A stretch of 8,631 nt of DNA from NCBI GenBank assembly GCA_021443405.1, contig JABUUA010000071.1:1-8631 (forward strand), given 5' to 3'. The notes below the pieces were generated by a model that had not been told where the DNA came from, did no database searches, and worked only from the letters and a program-made list of their open reading frames with translations. This stretch comes from Bacteroidaceae bacterium. GTDB lineage: Bacteria; Bacteroidota; Bacteroidia; Bacteroidales; Bacteroidaceae. The translations under genes were made by a program, and so were the position numbers. Below, in pieces: positions 1-5,734 of this stretch (position 1 is its first letter; each line of letters begins with the position of its first letter).

Positions 1-3
1 GCG

Positions 4-65
4 CAGACATAAGGACGTCTGGCCTCACACATAAGGACGTCTGAGCCCAAACATACTATTGTCTC
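4..65. repeat. 22-bp-periodic tandem repeat with internal inverted arms
   Basis: The 15-mer ACATAAGGACGTCTG occurs perfectly at 7-21 and 29-43. Exactly one period later (51-65) a degenerate copy keeps the ends ACATA and GTCT (9 of 15 positions match), and ACAT recurs at 73. The core contains the palindrome GACGTC. The first copy can fold as CAGAC (4-8) against GTCTG (17-21) with an 8-nt loop. The second can fold as 21-30 against 39-47 with one mismatch and one bulged base. Neither hairpin is followed by a T-run. The 7-bp spacers between cores differ. The array may begin left of the window. It is too short and too regular for CRISPR, and 22 is not a multiple of 3, so it does not encode a repeated peptide. 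Function unknown: it could be a protein-binding array, an intergenic REP-like element or a structured leader. Confidence 0.7.
48..55 (-). promoter_or_regulatory. Possible leftward -7 promoter box (weak)
   Basis: Read on the minus strand, 55 to 48 is TATGTTTG, a full match to the Bacteroidota -7 consensus TAnnTTTG. Transcription from here would run left, straight through the 22-bp repeats. No TTTG sits 19-21 bp upstream, so half of the promoter is missing and the match could be chance. No leftward gene is visible because the window ends. Confidence 0.2.
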
Positions 66-78
66 ATTCGTCACATGC

Positions 79-107
79 GCACCTTTCGCTTGAAGGGTGC
101 GTTTTTC
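79..107 (+). terminator. Rho-independent terminator for a gene left of the window
   Basis: An 8-bp stem pairs GCACCTTT (79-86) with AAGGGTGC (93-100), with one G-U pair and a 6-nt loop, followed by GTTTTTC. The T-run lies on the plus strand, so the terminator serves rightward transcription coming from outside the window. For the serine hydrolase on the other strand, the hairpin lies about 20 nt past its stop but has no T-run after it, so it would work poorly in that direction. Confidence 0.75.
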
Positions 108-118
108 ATGTTAGTTGC

Positions 119-1648
119 CTAATAACCAACGATGGGAATCGTCAGGTCCTTGTTGGTGTAACCCAAGCGGATTTTCACCGAAGTGACCTGTTGACCGGTG
201 AAATGGAAATGCAGACGGCACGAACTTATCCAGTTCACGTAGTGCAAGCGGACGTAAAGGTCGTCCTCCGACGTGCCGTACCATCCATAGGAGGCGGCGC
301 AATAAAACGGCGTGTTCAACCCCCAGAATTGCCCTTGGAATCGGCGGTCGGCATACACAAGGGGCTGACCTTTTATCTTAGACGTCACCCAGTCACCGTG
401 ACCACATAACAACGCGAAGGTGTCGCCCTCCCGAGTAGTGACCGTCAACTTCAGGTGGTGTTTCCCGTCTTGCGACATTGTCACGCTCCTCCATCCGAGG
501 TCGTTGTCGGCCAGTTGTACGCGCGTCGGCACCCCTATCATCGTCAAGTGTTTACCGCTACGTTCGGTGCCCCGCGTCGGGGGAATCGCATAGTTATCTA
601 CTGTCAAGCCTTCAGATGAAAAGTTGCGCGGCAGTCGTGCGTCCGACTGCACCTCACGCCGTAGCTGACTCAAGGCGGCGAATTGCTCCGCTTCTGCGTC
701 GATGCCCGTGCCCGAGACCGTATTTTGCAGCACAACCACCACCATGTCCTTGTCGGGCATAACGAATATATGTTGGCCATACGCGCCTTTGGCTTGCACG
801 CAACCTGCCTCCGCCGTCATCCACATCTGCAGACCATAGCCGTCGCCCGCCCCGTCCAACACGTGCGGACTCATCATGGAAGCGACCCACACGGAATCAA
901 GCAGTTGCTCGTCCTCCCAGCGACCCCGCTGCAACAATAGTTGTCCGAACTTCGCCATGTCCTCCAGTCGCACATAAAGTCCCCATCCACCGCAAGAAAA
1001 TCCTTCGGGGCTCTGCTCCCAGGCGGCCTTATCTATGTCCATCGGTCGGAAGAGACGTTCCTTCAGCAAATCGATGACCGACCGCCCCGACGCCCGCTGA
1101 ACAATGCCCGAAAGAAAGTAGCTGTTCATGGAGTCGTAGGCAAACCGCGTGCCGGGTGCGCAGACGAAGGACTGTCGGAGTAACTCCCTGGTCCAGTAGG
1201 CGCTCGTTTTTCGCAACTCGGTGTAGCGCACAGGCCAGCCGCTTTGCATGGTCAGCAGGTGTCGAACGGTGAGAGACGACAGCGTGTCCGACGGATTATC
1301 GCCCATTTCATCGGGGAAAAACGAGGCAACGGGAACGTCGAGCGTCAGCAGACTGTCCTGCACGCACAAGCCCACAGCCGCTGCCACGAAGGTCTTGCTG
1401 CAACTATAAAGCGTGTGACCGTACTGCGCCTTAAAGGGTTGATTATAAGCCTCCGCAACCACCTTTCCGTGACGTAGGACCATCACGCCGTGCAGGGTGG
1501 TTCCGGGCGAAGCCATCATGAAATCGAGATAGCGCTGCAACGACTCCGTGGCAATGCCCTCGTCCTCGGGGGTGGAACGTTGCAACCGACCCGCCTCGAC
1601 CAGTTGAGTCGTGCCGAACAACATTATATATAATAGTAGTTTCCGCAT
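119..1648 (-). CDS. Exported serine hydrolase, beta-lactamase (class C/EstB-like) family
   Basis: A 509-residue protein with a likely N-terminal signal peptide (about residues 1-19, MRKLLLYIMLFGTTQLVEA), so probably periplasmic or secreted. The catalytic fold spans about 25-335. SxxK is S82-C-S-K85 (nucleophile S82, general base K85). YDSMN at 171-175 stands where class C enzymes have YxN. HLLTMQSG (130-137) is the typical family strand. The third motif is G-A-Y-G-Q (288-292) instead of KTG, as in esterase and 6-aminohexanoate-hydrolase-like relatives, so true beta-lactamase activity is unlikely. Residues about 340-509 are an extra, aromatic-rich, probably beta-structured C-terminal domain that I cannot name. 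The start is fixed: an in-frame TAA lies at 1661-1663 and no other start codon lies between. It is divergent from the LOG-family gene. Substrate unknown; family assignment firm, specificity not. Confidence 0.85.
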   Translation of the reverse strand: MRKLLLYIMLFGTTQLVEAGRLQRSTPEDEGIATESLQRYLDFMMASPGTTLHGVMVLRHGKVVAEAYNQPFKAQYGHTLYSCSKTFVAAAVGLCVQDSLLTLDVPVASFFPDEMGDNPSDTLSSLTVRHLLTMQSGWPVRYTELRKTSAYWTRELLRQSFVCAPGTRFAYDSMNSYFLSGIVQRASGRSVIDLLKERLFRPMDIDKAAWEQSPEGFSCGGWGLYVRLEDMAKFGQLLLQRGRWEDEQLLDSVWVASMMSPHVLDGAGDGYGLQMWMTAEAGCVQAKGAYGQHIFVMPDKDMVVVVLQNTVSGTGIDAEAEQFAALSQLRREVQSDARLPRNFSSEGLTVDNYAIPPTRGTERSGKHLTMIGVPTRVQLADNDLGWRSVTMSQDGKHHLKLTVTTREGDTFALLCGHGDWVTSKIKGQPLVYADRRFQGQFWGLNTPFYCAASYGWYGTSEDDLYVRLHYVNWISSCRLHFHFTGQQVTSVKIRLGYTNKDLTIPIVGY

Positions 1649-1655
1649 TCGTCGG

Positions 1656-1663
1656 CAAAATTA
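1656..1663 (-). promoter_or_regulatory. -7 box of the serine hydrolase promoter
   Basis: On the minus strand 1663 to 1656 reads TAATTTTG, matching TAnnTTTG. It ends only 7 nt before the ATG (1648-1646), so the transcript would start at or within a few bases of the start codon. The -33 position (about 1687-1684) reads AGAA, not TTTG, so the promoter is half-consensus and may be weak or need an activator. Confidence 0.5.
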
Positions 1664-1672
1664 GTAAAAAGA

Positions 1673-1704
1673 TTTGTTCGGTGTTCTTATTTTCACTATT
1701 TTTG
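1673..1704 (+). promoter_or_regulatory. Bacteroidota-type promoter of the LOG-family/nth unit
   Basis: TTTG (1673-1676), a 20-bp spacer and TATTTTTG (1697-1704) match the Bacteroidota sigma consensus (TTTG, about 19-21 bp, TAnnTTTG). The -7 box ends 4 nt before the ATG at 1709, so the mRNA is probably leaderless or nearly so. The site overlaps the upstream half of the divergent serine hydrolase promoter. Confidence 0.65.
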
Positions 1705-1708
1705 TGAT

Positions 1709-2830
1709 ATGGGACAAAATTATCGTAAAATACTGACCGTCGAAGAGGCGCAACGCGTGCTCCGCGAAGCCGGCGAAGCACCTGTCCGCCGCTGTGCCTT
1801 TCAGGGTGTGGCCCTTCCCGAGGAGGCGCTGCTGCACACCTACGTAGATTGTATCTTCCTCGAATGCAAATTGCCCAAGGGGTTGAAACGACAAATGAAG
1901 GACAGCCTCGTATTCCCCAACATGGGAGAACTGTTCCGCTTCCCCACCCGACTCTATTCCGCCGACACGCTCTACGAGGGTTACACGTTGGGACGACCCG
2001 ACAGTCTCCAGCAGACCTTCGATGCCCGCGTCTTCCGCCACTACTTGAAGAAGGGCAAAATTGCCAACGACATCAAGGAAACGTTGGCTCGTACGCTCCA
2101 CGACCACAGCATCAGCACGGCCTTGCACGACTTTCTGTCGCAATACTGCCCCACCGACATCGTGGGCGTCATGGGCGGACACGGCATCCAACGCGACGCC
2201 GAGCAGTTCCGGCAGGTCGCTTTGTTGAGCAAGAAACTTACCGAGGCCGGCAAACTGATGATAAGCGGCGGGGGGCCCGGCGCCATGGAAGCCACGCACT
2301 TGGGTGCTTGGATGGCAGGGCGAAACCAAGCGGAGTTCGACGAAGCCCTGCGCATGTTGGCCGAGGCACCGAGCTTTCACGACGAGCGCTGGCTGGAGGC
2401 GGCCATGCAAGTTCGTCACCATTTCCCGCAATCGACCTACGTAAGTGTCGGCGTCCCCACCTGGTTGTATGGCCACGAACCTGCCACGCCACTGGCCTCC
2501 CACATCGCCAAGTTCTTCGACAATTCTCTGCGCGAGGACGGCATCCTGACCCTTGCTTTCGGCGGCATCGTCTATACGCCGGGGGCGGCAGGAACCTTGC
2601 AGGAAATCTTTCAGGAAGCGGTGCAGAACCACTATCTATCTTTCGGTTTTGCCAGCCCGATGGTATTCTTCAACACAAAGTATTGGACGGAGGAAGTGCC
2701 AGTTTACCCCTTCCTGCTGGACATGGTTGCACGCGGGAAATACAACAACCTACCGCTTTCCATCAGTGACGACGTAGACGAAAGCACACATACCCTGTTA
2801 AATGCGTTCCCACATACTAACGACCAATAA
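1709..2830 (+). CDS. LOG-family (lysine decarboxylase-like) Rossmann nucleotide-binding protein
   Basis: A 373-residue cytoplasmic protein with no signal peptide or membrane segment. The C-terminal LOG domain starts near residue 150: a Rossmann strand IVGVMGGHG (151-159), the glycine-rich loop SGGGPGAMEA (186-195), and PGAAGTLQE (291-299), the counterpart of the family motif PGGxGTxxE with the third residue changed to Ala. R/T/E positions for phosphoribosyl binding seem present. Known LOG proteins hydrolyse nucleoside 5'-monophosphates to base and ribose 5-phosphate. This longer type, with an N-terminal region of about 150 residues, has a less certain substrate. It resembles PpnN-like nucleosidases in layout but is shorter. 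ATG 1709 is chosen because no other in-frame start follows the promoter until Met63. Only 3 bp separate it from nth, implying one operon. The older label 'lysine decarboxylase' would be misleading. Confidence 0.85.
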   Translation: MGQNYRKILTVEEAQRVLREAGEAPVRRCAFQGVALPEEALLHTYVDCIFLECKLPKGLKRQMKDSLVFPNMGELFRFPTRLYSADTLYEGYTLGRPDSLQQTFDARVFRHYLKKGKIANDIKETLARTLHDHSISTALHDFLSQYCPTDIVGVMGGHGIQRDAEQFRQVALLSKKLTEAGKLMISGGGPGAMEATHLGAWMAGRNQAEFDEALRMLAEAPSFHDERWLEAAMQVRHHFPQSTYVSVGVPTWLYGHEPATPLASHIAKFFDNSLREDGILTLAFGGIVYTPGAAGTLQEIFQEAVQNHYLSFGFASPMVFFNTKYWTEEVPVYPFLLDMVARGKYNNLPLSISDDVDESTHTLLNAFPHTNDQ

Positions 2831-2833
2831 GAA

Positions 2834-3475
2834 ATGACCAAGAAAGAACTTTATGCCCAGGTGGCAGAGCGCTTTGAAAAAGCCATGCCCGACGCCGCAA
2901 CGGAGTTACATTACTCCAACCCCTTCGAGTTGCTCGTGGCGGTCATCCTCAGTGCCCAATGCACCGACAAACGCGTGAATATGATAACTCCCGCCCTGCT
3001 TCACGACTATCCGACGGCGGAAGCCATGGCCCTTGCTACCGACGAGGTGATTTTCGAATACATACAATCCGTCACTTATCCCCGCAACAAAGCCAAACAT
3101 CTTGTGGGCATGGCGCAAATGCTGCAACGAGACTTTGGCGGCAAAGTTCCCGACACCATGGAGGAACTGACCCGTCTGCCCGGCGTGGGTCGCAAGACGG
3201 CGAACGTCATTCTTAGCGTTGTGTTCCAGGAATCGGCCATGGCCGTCGATACACACGTCTTCCGCGTCAGCCATCGTATTGGGCTCGTCCCCGATTCGGC
3301 GTCCACACCTCTGGCCGTGGAAAAACAGTTGACGCGCTTCTTCCCCAGCGACATCATCCCCAAGGCCCACCATTGGCTCATCCTCCACGGGCGCTACGTG
3401 TGTCAGGCCCGAAAGCCCAAGTGCCACGAATGCTGCCTGCTCGATATCTGCAAAAAAGCCACCAAAGATTTGTAA
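2834..3475 (+). CDS. nth: Endonuclease III, DNA glycosylase/AP lyase
   Basis: Excises oxidised pyrimidines and cleaves abasic sites in base excision repair. The 213 residues match the family length (E. coli about 211). The helix-hairpin-helix LPGVGRKTA (115-123) carries catalytic Lys121, and VDTHVFR (138-144) carries catalytic Asp139. The C-terminal [4Fe-4S] ligands are C190-x6-C197-x2-C200-x5-C206, exactly the canonical spacing; Cys201 is an extra, non-ligand cysteine. AQCTD (41-45) is the conserved substrate-pocket segment. All key residues are intact. It starts 3 bp after the LOG-family stop with no separate promoter, so it is probably cotranscribed with that gene. Its last codons (Asp-Leu-stop) contain the -33 box of the pgk promoter. 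There is no terminator hairpin after it, so readthrough into pgk is likely. Confidence 0.97.
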   Translation: MTKKELYAQVAERFEKAMPDAATELHYSNPFELLVAVILSAQCTDKRVNMITPALLHDYPTAEAMALATDEVIFEYIQSVTYPRNKAKHLVGMAQMLQRDFGGKVPDTMEELTRLPGVGRKTANVILSVVFQESAMAVDTHVFRVSHRIGLVPDSASTPLAVEKQLTRFFPSDIIPKAHHWLILHGRYVCQARKPKCHECCLLDICKKATKDL

Positions 3476-3500
3476 ATATCATAGAAATGCCGTAACTTTG
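3469..3500 (+). promoter_or_regulatory. Bacteroidota-type promoter of pgk
   Basis: TTTG (3469-3472), a 20-bp spacer and TAACTTTG (3493-3500) match the consensus in both boxes, with the same spacing as the promoter at 1673. The -33 box overlaps the last sense codon of nth. Transcription should begin near 3505, giving a leader of about 40-45 nt. Confidence 0.75.
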
Positions 3501-3520
3501 CTAAAGATACAAGCAAATAC

Positions 3521-3547
3521 ATTTAATAAAACTCTTAATTATTAAGT
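3521..3547 (+). promoter_or_regulatory. A/T-only inverted repeat in the pgk leader, abutting the start codon
   Basis: ATTTAATAA (3521-3529) can pair with TTATTAAGT (3539-3547): nine pairs including one G-U, with a 9-nt loop. The stem ends one base before ATG 3549. No Shine-Dalgarno is present. An A/U stem of this kind is weak at growth temperature, and A/T-rich leaders are normal in Bacteroidota, so it may simply be a low-structure ribosome-loading region. A regulatory role is speculative. Confidence 0.3.
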
Positions 3548-3548
3548 C

Positions 3549-4820
3549 ATGACAATCAACGATTACAAGTTTGCCGGCAAGAAGGCTATCGTTCGTGTGG
3601 ATTTCAATGTACCCTTGAACGACAAGGCAGAAATTACCGATGACACCCGTATCCGCGGTGCTGTCCCCACGCTGAAGCATATCCTCGACGAGGGTGGCGC
3701 GCTCATCATCATGAGCCACATGGGTAAGCCCAAGGGCAAGGTAAACCCGAAACTCTCTCTGGGTCAGATTAAGGACGCTGTTGCCAAGGCACTCGGTGTG
3801 GCTGAGGTTAAGTTCGCTCCCGACTGCGCAAAGGCACAAGAGGCTGCTGCCGCCCTGAAGATGGGCGAAGTTCTTCTGCTGGAGAACCTCCGCTACTATC
3901 CCGAGGAAGAGGGCAAGCCCGTAGGCATCGAGAAGACCGACCCCGCATACGAGGACGCAAAGAAGGCTATGAAGGCCAGCCAGAAAGAGTTCGCCAAGAC
4001 ACTGGCCAGCTATGCCGACTGCTATGTTATGGACGCGTTCGGCACCGCTCATCGTAAGCATGCCTCTACTGCCGTTATTGCAGATTACTTCGATGCTGAT
4101 AACAAGATGCTCGGTTATCTTATGGAGAAGGAGGTGCAAGCTGTGGACAATGTGCTCAGCAATATCAAGCGTCCCTTCGTAGCCATTATGGGAGGTTCGA
4201 AGGTTTCTTCTAAGATTGGCATCATCGAGAACCTTTTGGGCAAGGTTGACAAACTGATTCTTTGCGGTGGTATGACCTATACTTTCGCCAAGGCTCACGG
4301 CGGTGAAATCGGCAATTCTATCGTTGAGCTCGACAAACTGGACGTAGCTCTGGGCGTAGAAGAACTGGCAAAGAAGAATGGTGTTGAGTTGGTATTGGGC
4401 GTTGACTCGGTAGTTACCGACAAATACGACTTTGCAAGTGCCTCTCTGCTCGAGGGCGCTACCGTGAAGACCGTAGAATCGAACGCCATCCCCGAAGGTT
4501 TCGAGGGTCTCGATGCTGGTGAGAAGAGCCGCGAGTTGTTCGCAGCTGCCATCGAAGGCGCAAAGACCATTCTGTGGAACGGCCCCGCCGGTGTGTTCGA
4601 GTGTGACGATTTCTGTGCAGGCAGTCGTGCAGTGGGCGACGCCGTTGCGAAAGCAACTGCCGAGGGTGCATTCTCGCTCATCGGTGGTGGTGACTCAGTA
4701 GCTTGCTGCACCAAGTTCGGCTTGACCGACAAGGTTTCTTACATCTCTACCGGTGGTGGAGCTCTGTTGGAGGCCATCGAAGGTAAGGTGCTCCCCGGCG
4801 TTGCTGCTATTAAGGGTTGA
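3549..4820 (+). CDS. pgk: Phosphoglycerate kinase
   Basis: Cytosolic glycolytic enzyme that transfers phosphate from 1,3-bisphosphoglycerate to ADP. The 423 residues carry both lobes complete: VRVDFNVPLN (15-24, substrate-binding loop), SHMGKPKG (56-63), ENLRYYPEE (112-120), MDAFGTAHRKHAS (161-173), the nucleotide-lobe segment GGSKVSSK (215-222), NGPAGVFE (344-351) and GGGDS (379-383, where many orthologues have GGGDT). It is longer than the usual 390-400 residues, largely through an insert near 120-150 in the N-terminal lobe, which I believe is common in Bacteroidota. Lys is mostly AAG and codon use looks more biased than in the downstream genes, as expected for a highly expressed gene. It has its own promoter. 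Its stop TGA shares its A with the start codon of the next gene. Confidence 0.98.
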   Translation: MTINDYKFAGKKAIVRVDFNVPLNDKAEITDDTRIRGAVPTLKHILDEGGALIIMSHMGKPKGKVNPKLSLGQIKDAVAKALGVAEVKFAPDCAKAQEAAAALKMGEVLLLENLRYYPEEEGKPVGIEKTDPAYEDAKKAMKASQKEFAKTLASYADCYVMDAFGTAHRKHASTAVIADYFDADNKMLGYLMEKEVQAVDNVLSNIKRPFVAIMGGSKVSSKIGIIENLLGKVDKLILCGGMTYTFAKAHGGEIGNSIVELDKLDVALGVEELAKKNGVELVLGVDSVVTDKYDFASASLLEGATVKTVESNAIPEGFEGLDAGEKSRELFAAAIEGAKTILWNGPAGVFECDDFCAGSRAVGDAVAKATAEGAFSLIGGGDSVACCTKFGLTDKVSYISTGGGALLEAIEGKVLPGVAAIKG

Positions 4821-5734
4821 TGAGACAACTGCTCTCTATACTCATTCTATTTATGCTGGCCTCCTGCAATCAGCAGGGGGCCATGCTTTCCTCCGACGAG
4901 CAGGCCGCCGACTCGTTAGTATTACGTGTGGCCACTCTGCCCGTGGAAGACTGTCTTCCTGTGTATTACGCACAACGCATGGGCTTGTTTGACTCTTGCG
5001 GCGTAAGGGTGAACATCCAGGAATATCAGTCGCAAATGGACTGCGACACGGCGCTCGTCCGTCTGCACAGCGATATTGGCTATACATGTCTTCCGCGCAT
5101 CTATGTACTTCAGTCGCAAGGCGACACTCTCTTGCCCCAGTTCTATACCTCGGGACGTATGTACCTCGTTTCTGCAAAGACGAAACGACTCAAGAAAACG
5201 AAACTCTTGCAAGACAGAATTATCGGTATAGAACGCAACTCAACAGCCGATTATTTTGCCGACCAGATAATTACGAGTGCAGGACTAAAAACGTCCGACA
5301 TCTATCGCGCTCAAATAAATGATGTGCAACTCCGCACATCGATGTTGAACGGACAACTCGTCGATGCCGCCCTGTTGCCCGAACCTTATGCGACCCTTGC
5401 CGAATGCGAAGGCAACTACCGACTGGTCAGCATTCCGGATTCGACATTACATTTCTGTTGCTGGGCCATTTCGAGCAAGACCAGCCGAAAGAAGACGCTC
5501 GGTCAAAGAATAGAACAATTCGCTTCGGCCTATCGCAAAGCGGCCAACGCCATCTGCACGGGTCACTGCAACAAAGATACGTTAAACGCCATATTACGTG
5601 CGCACTATGGTCTCCCGCAAATGGTTATCGACACACTGAAAATTCAGGTGGGAGTGCTCCCTTCGCCCAAGGAAGATAGCCAACGCCAAGCTATAAAATC
5701 TTGGTTAGATGCTCGGAAAATCACTCATGATTAA
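4820..5734 (+). CDS. Orphan SsuA/Thi5-like solute-binding lipoprotein
   Basis: A 304-residue lipoprotein: hydrophobic residues 4-13, then lipobox LASC with lipidated Cys16. No acidic run follows the Cys, so surface export is not indicated and a periplasm-facing anchor is likelier. The mature part resembles type 2 periplasmic binding proteins of the SsuA/THI5/NMT1 group: RVATLPVEDCLPVYYAQRMG (36-55) and later LNGQLVDAALLPEPYATLAE (176-195), the usual hinge/second-lobe segment. No ABC permease or ATPase is adjacent, so ligand and partner are unknown. The mature chain has nine cysteines. Cys45, 60, 75 and 90 are exactly 15 apart, and C246-x3-C250 follows. ATG 4820 is chosen because it overlaps the pgk stop as TGATG and suggests translational coupling; the in-frame TTG at 4817 is less likely. 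Family call good, function unknown. Confidence 0.8.
   Translation: MRQLLSILILFMLASCNQQGAMLSSDEQAADSLVLRVATLPVEDCLPVYYAQRMGLFDSCGVRVNIQEYQSQMDCDTALVRLHSDIGYTCLPRIYVLQSQGDTLLPQFYTSGRMYLVSAKTKRLKKTKLLQDRIIGIERNSTADYFADQIITSAGLKTSDIYRAQINDVQLRTSMLNGQLVDAALLPEPYATLAECEGNYRLVSIPDSTLHFCCWAISSKTSRKKTLGQRIEQFASAYRKAANAICTGHCNKDTLNAILRAHYGLPQMVIDTLKIQVGVLPSPKEDSQRQAIKSWLDARKITHD

Noticed and set aside
4..65. CRISPR array
   Set aside because: Units are only 22 bp with 7-bp spacers, far shorter than CRISPR repeats and spacers, and no cas gene is present.
59..409. Plus-strand open frame (116 codons) at the left end
   Set aside because: Runs antisense to the C-terminal domain of the serine hydrolase and spans the terminator hairpin; no support as a gene.
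1623..1634. 12-bp palindrome ATTATATATAAT as an operator
   Set aside because: Lies within signal-peptide codons (Leu-Leu-Tyr-Ile-Met) of the serine hydrolase; such simple A/T palindromes arise readily and nothing else supports a binding site.
1661..2632. Long antisense open frame (323 codons) on the minus strand over the LOG-family gene
   Set aside because: It mirrors the codon pattern of the plus-strand gene, shows no recognisable motif and crosses the divergent promoter region, while the plus-strand frame carries the LOG motifs.
1849..2769. Long plus-strand open frame (306 codons) overlapping the LOG-family gene in another frame
   Set aside because: Arg/His/Pro-rich, low-complexity translation typical of a shifted frame in GC-richer DNA; no domain or start context.
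2906..3427. Antisense open frame (173 codons) over nth
   Set aside because: No motif; the plus strand has complete catalytic and Fe-S residues of endonuclease III.
3501..4298. Antisense open frame (265 codons) over the first half of pgk
   Set aside because: Shadow of a strongly codon-biased gene; no recognisable protein and it starts inside pgk.
4817..4819. TTG start for the lipoprotein
   Set aside because: The ATG immediately after it gives a normal lipoprotein signal and a TGATG coupling site; the TTG adds only one residue.
5709..5711. Upstream ATG for the TPR protein
   Set aside because: Possible, but it would overlap the lipoprotein by 26 nt; the 8-nt overlap at 5727 with an A-rich stretch before it is more typical.
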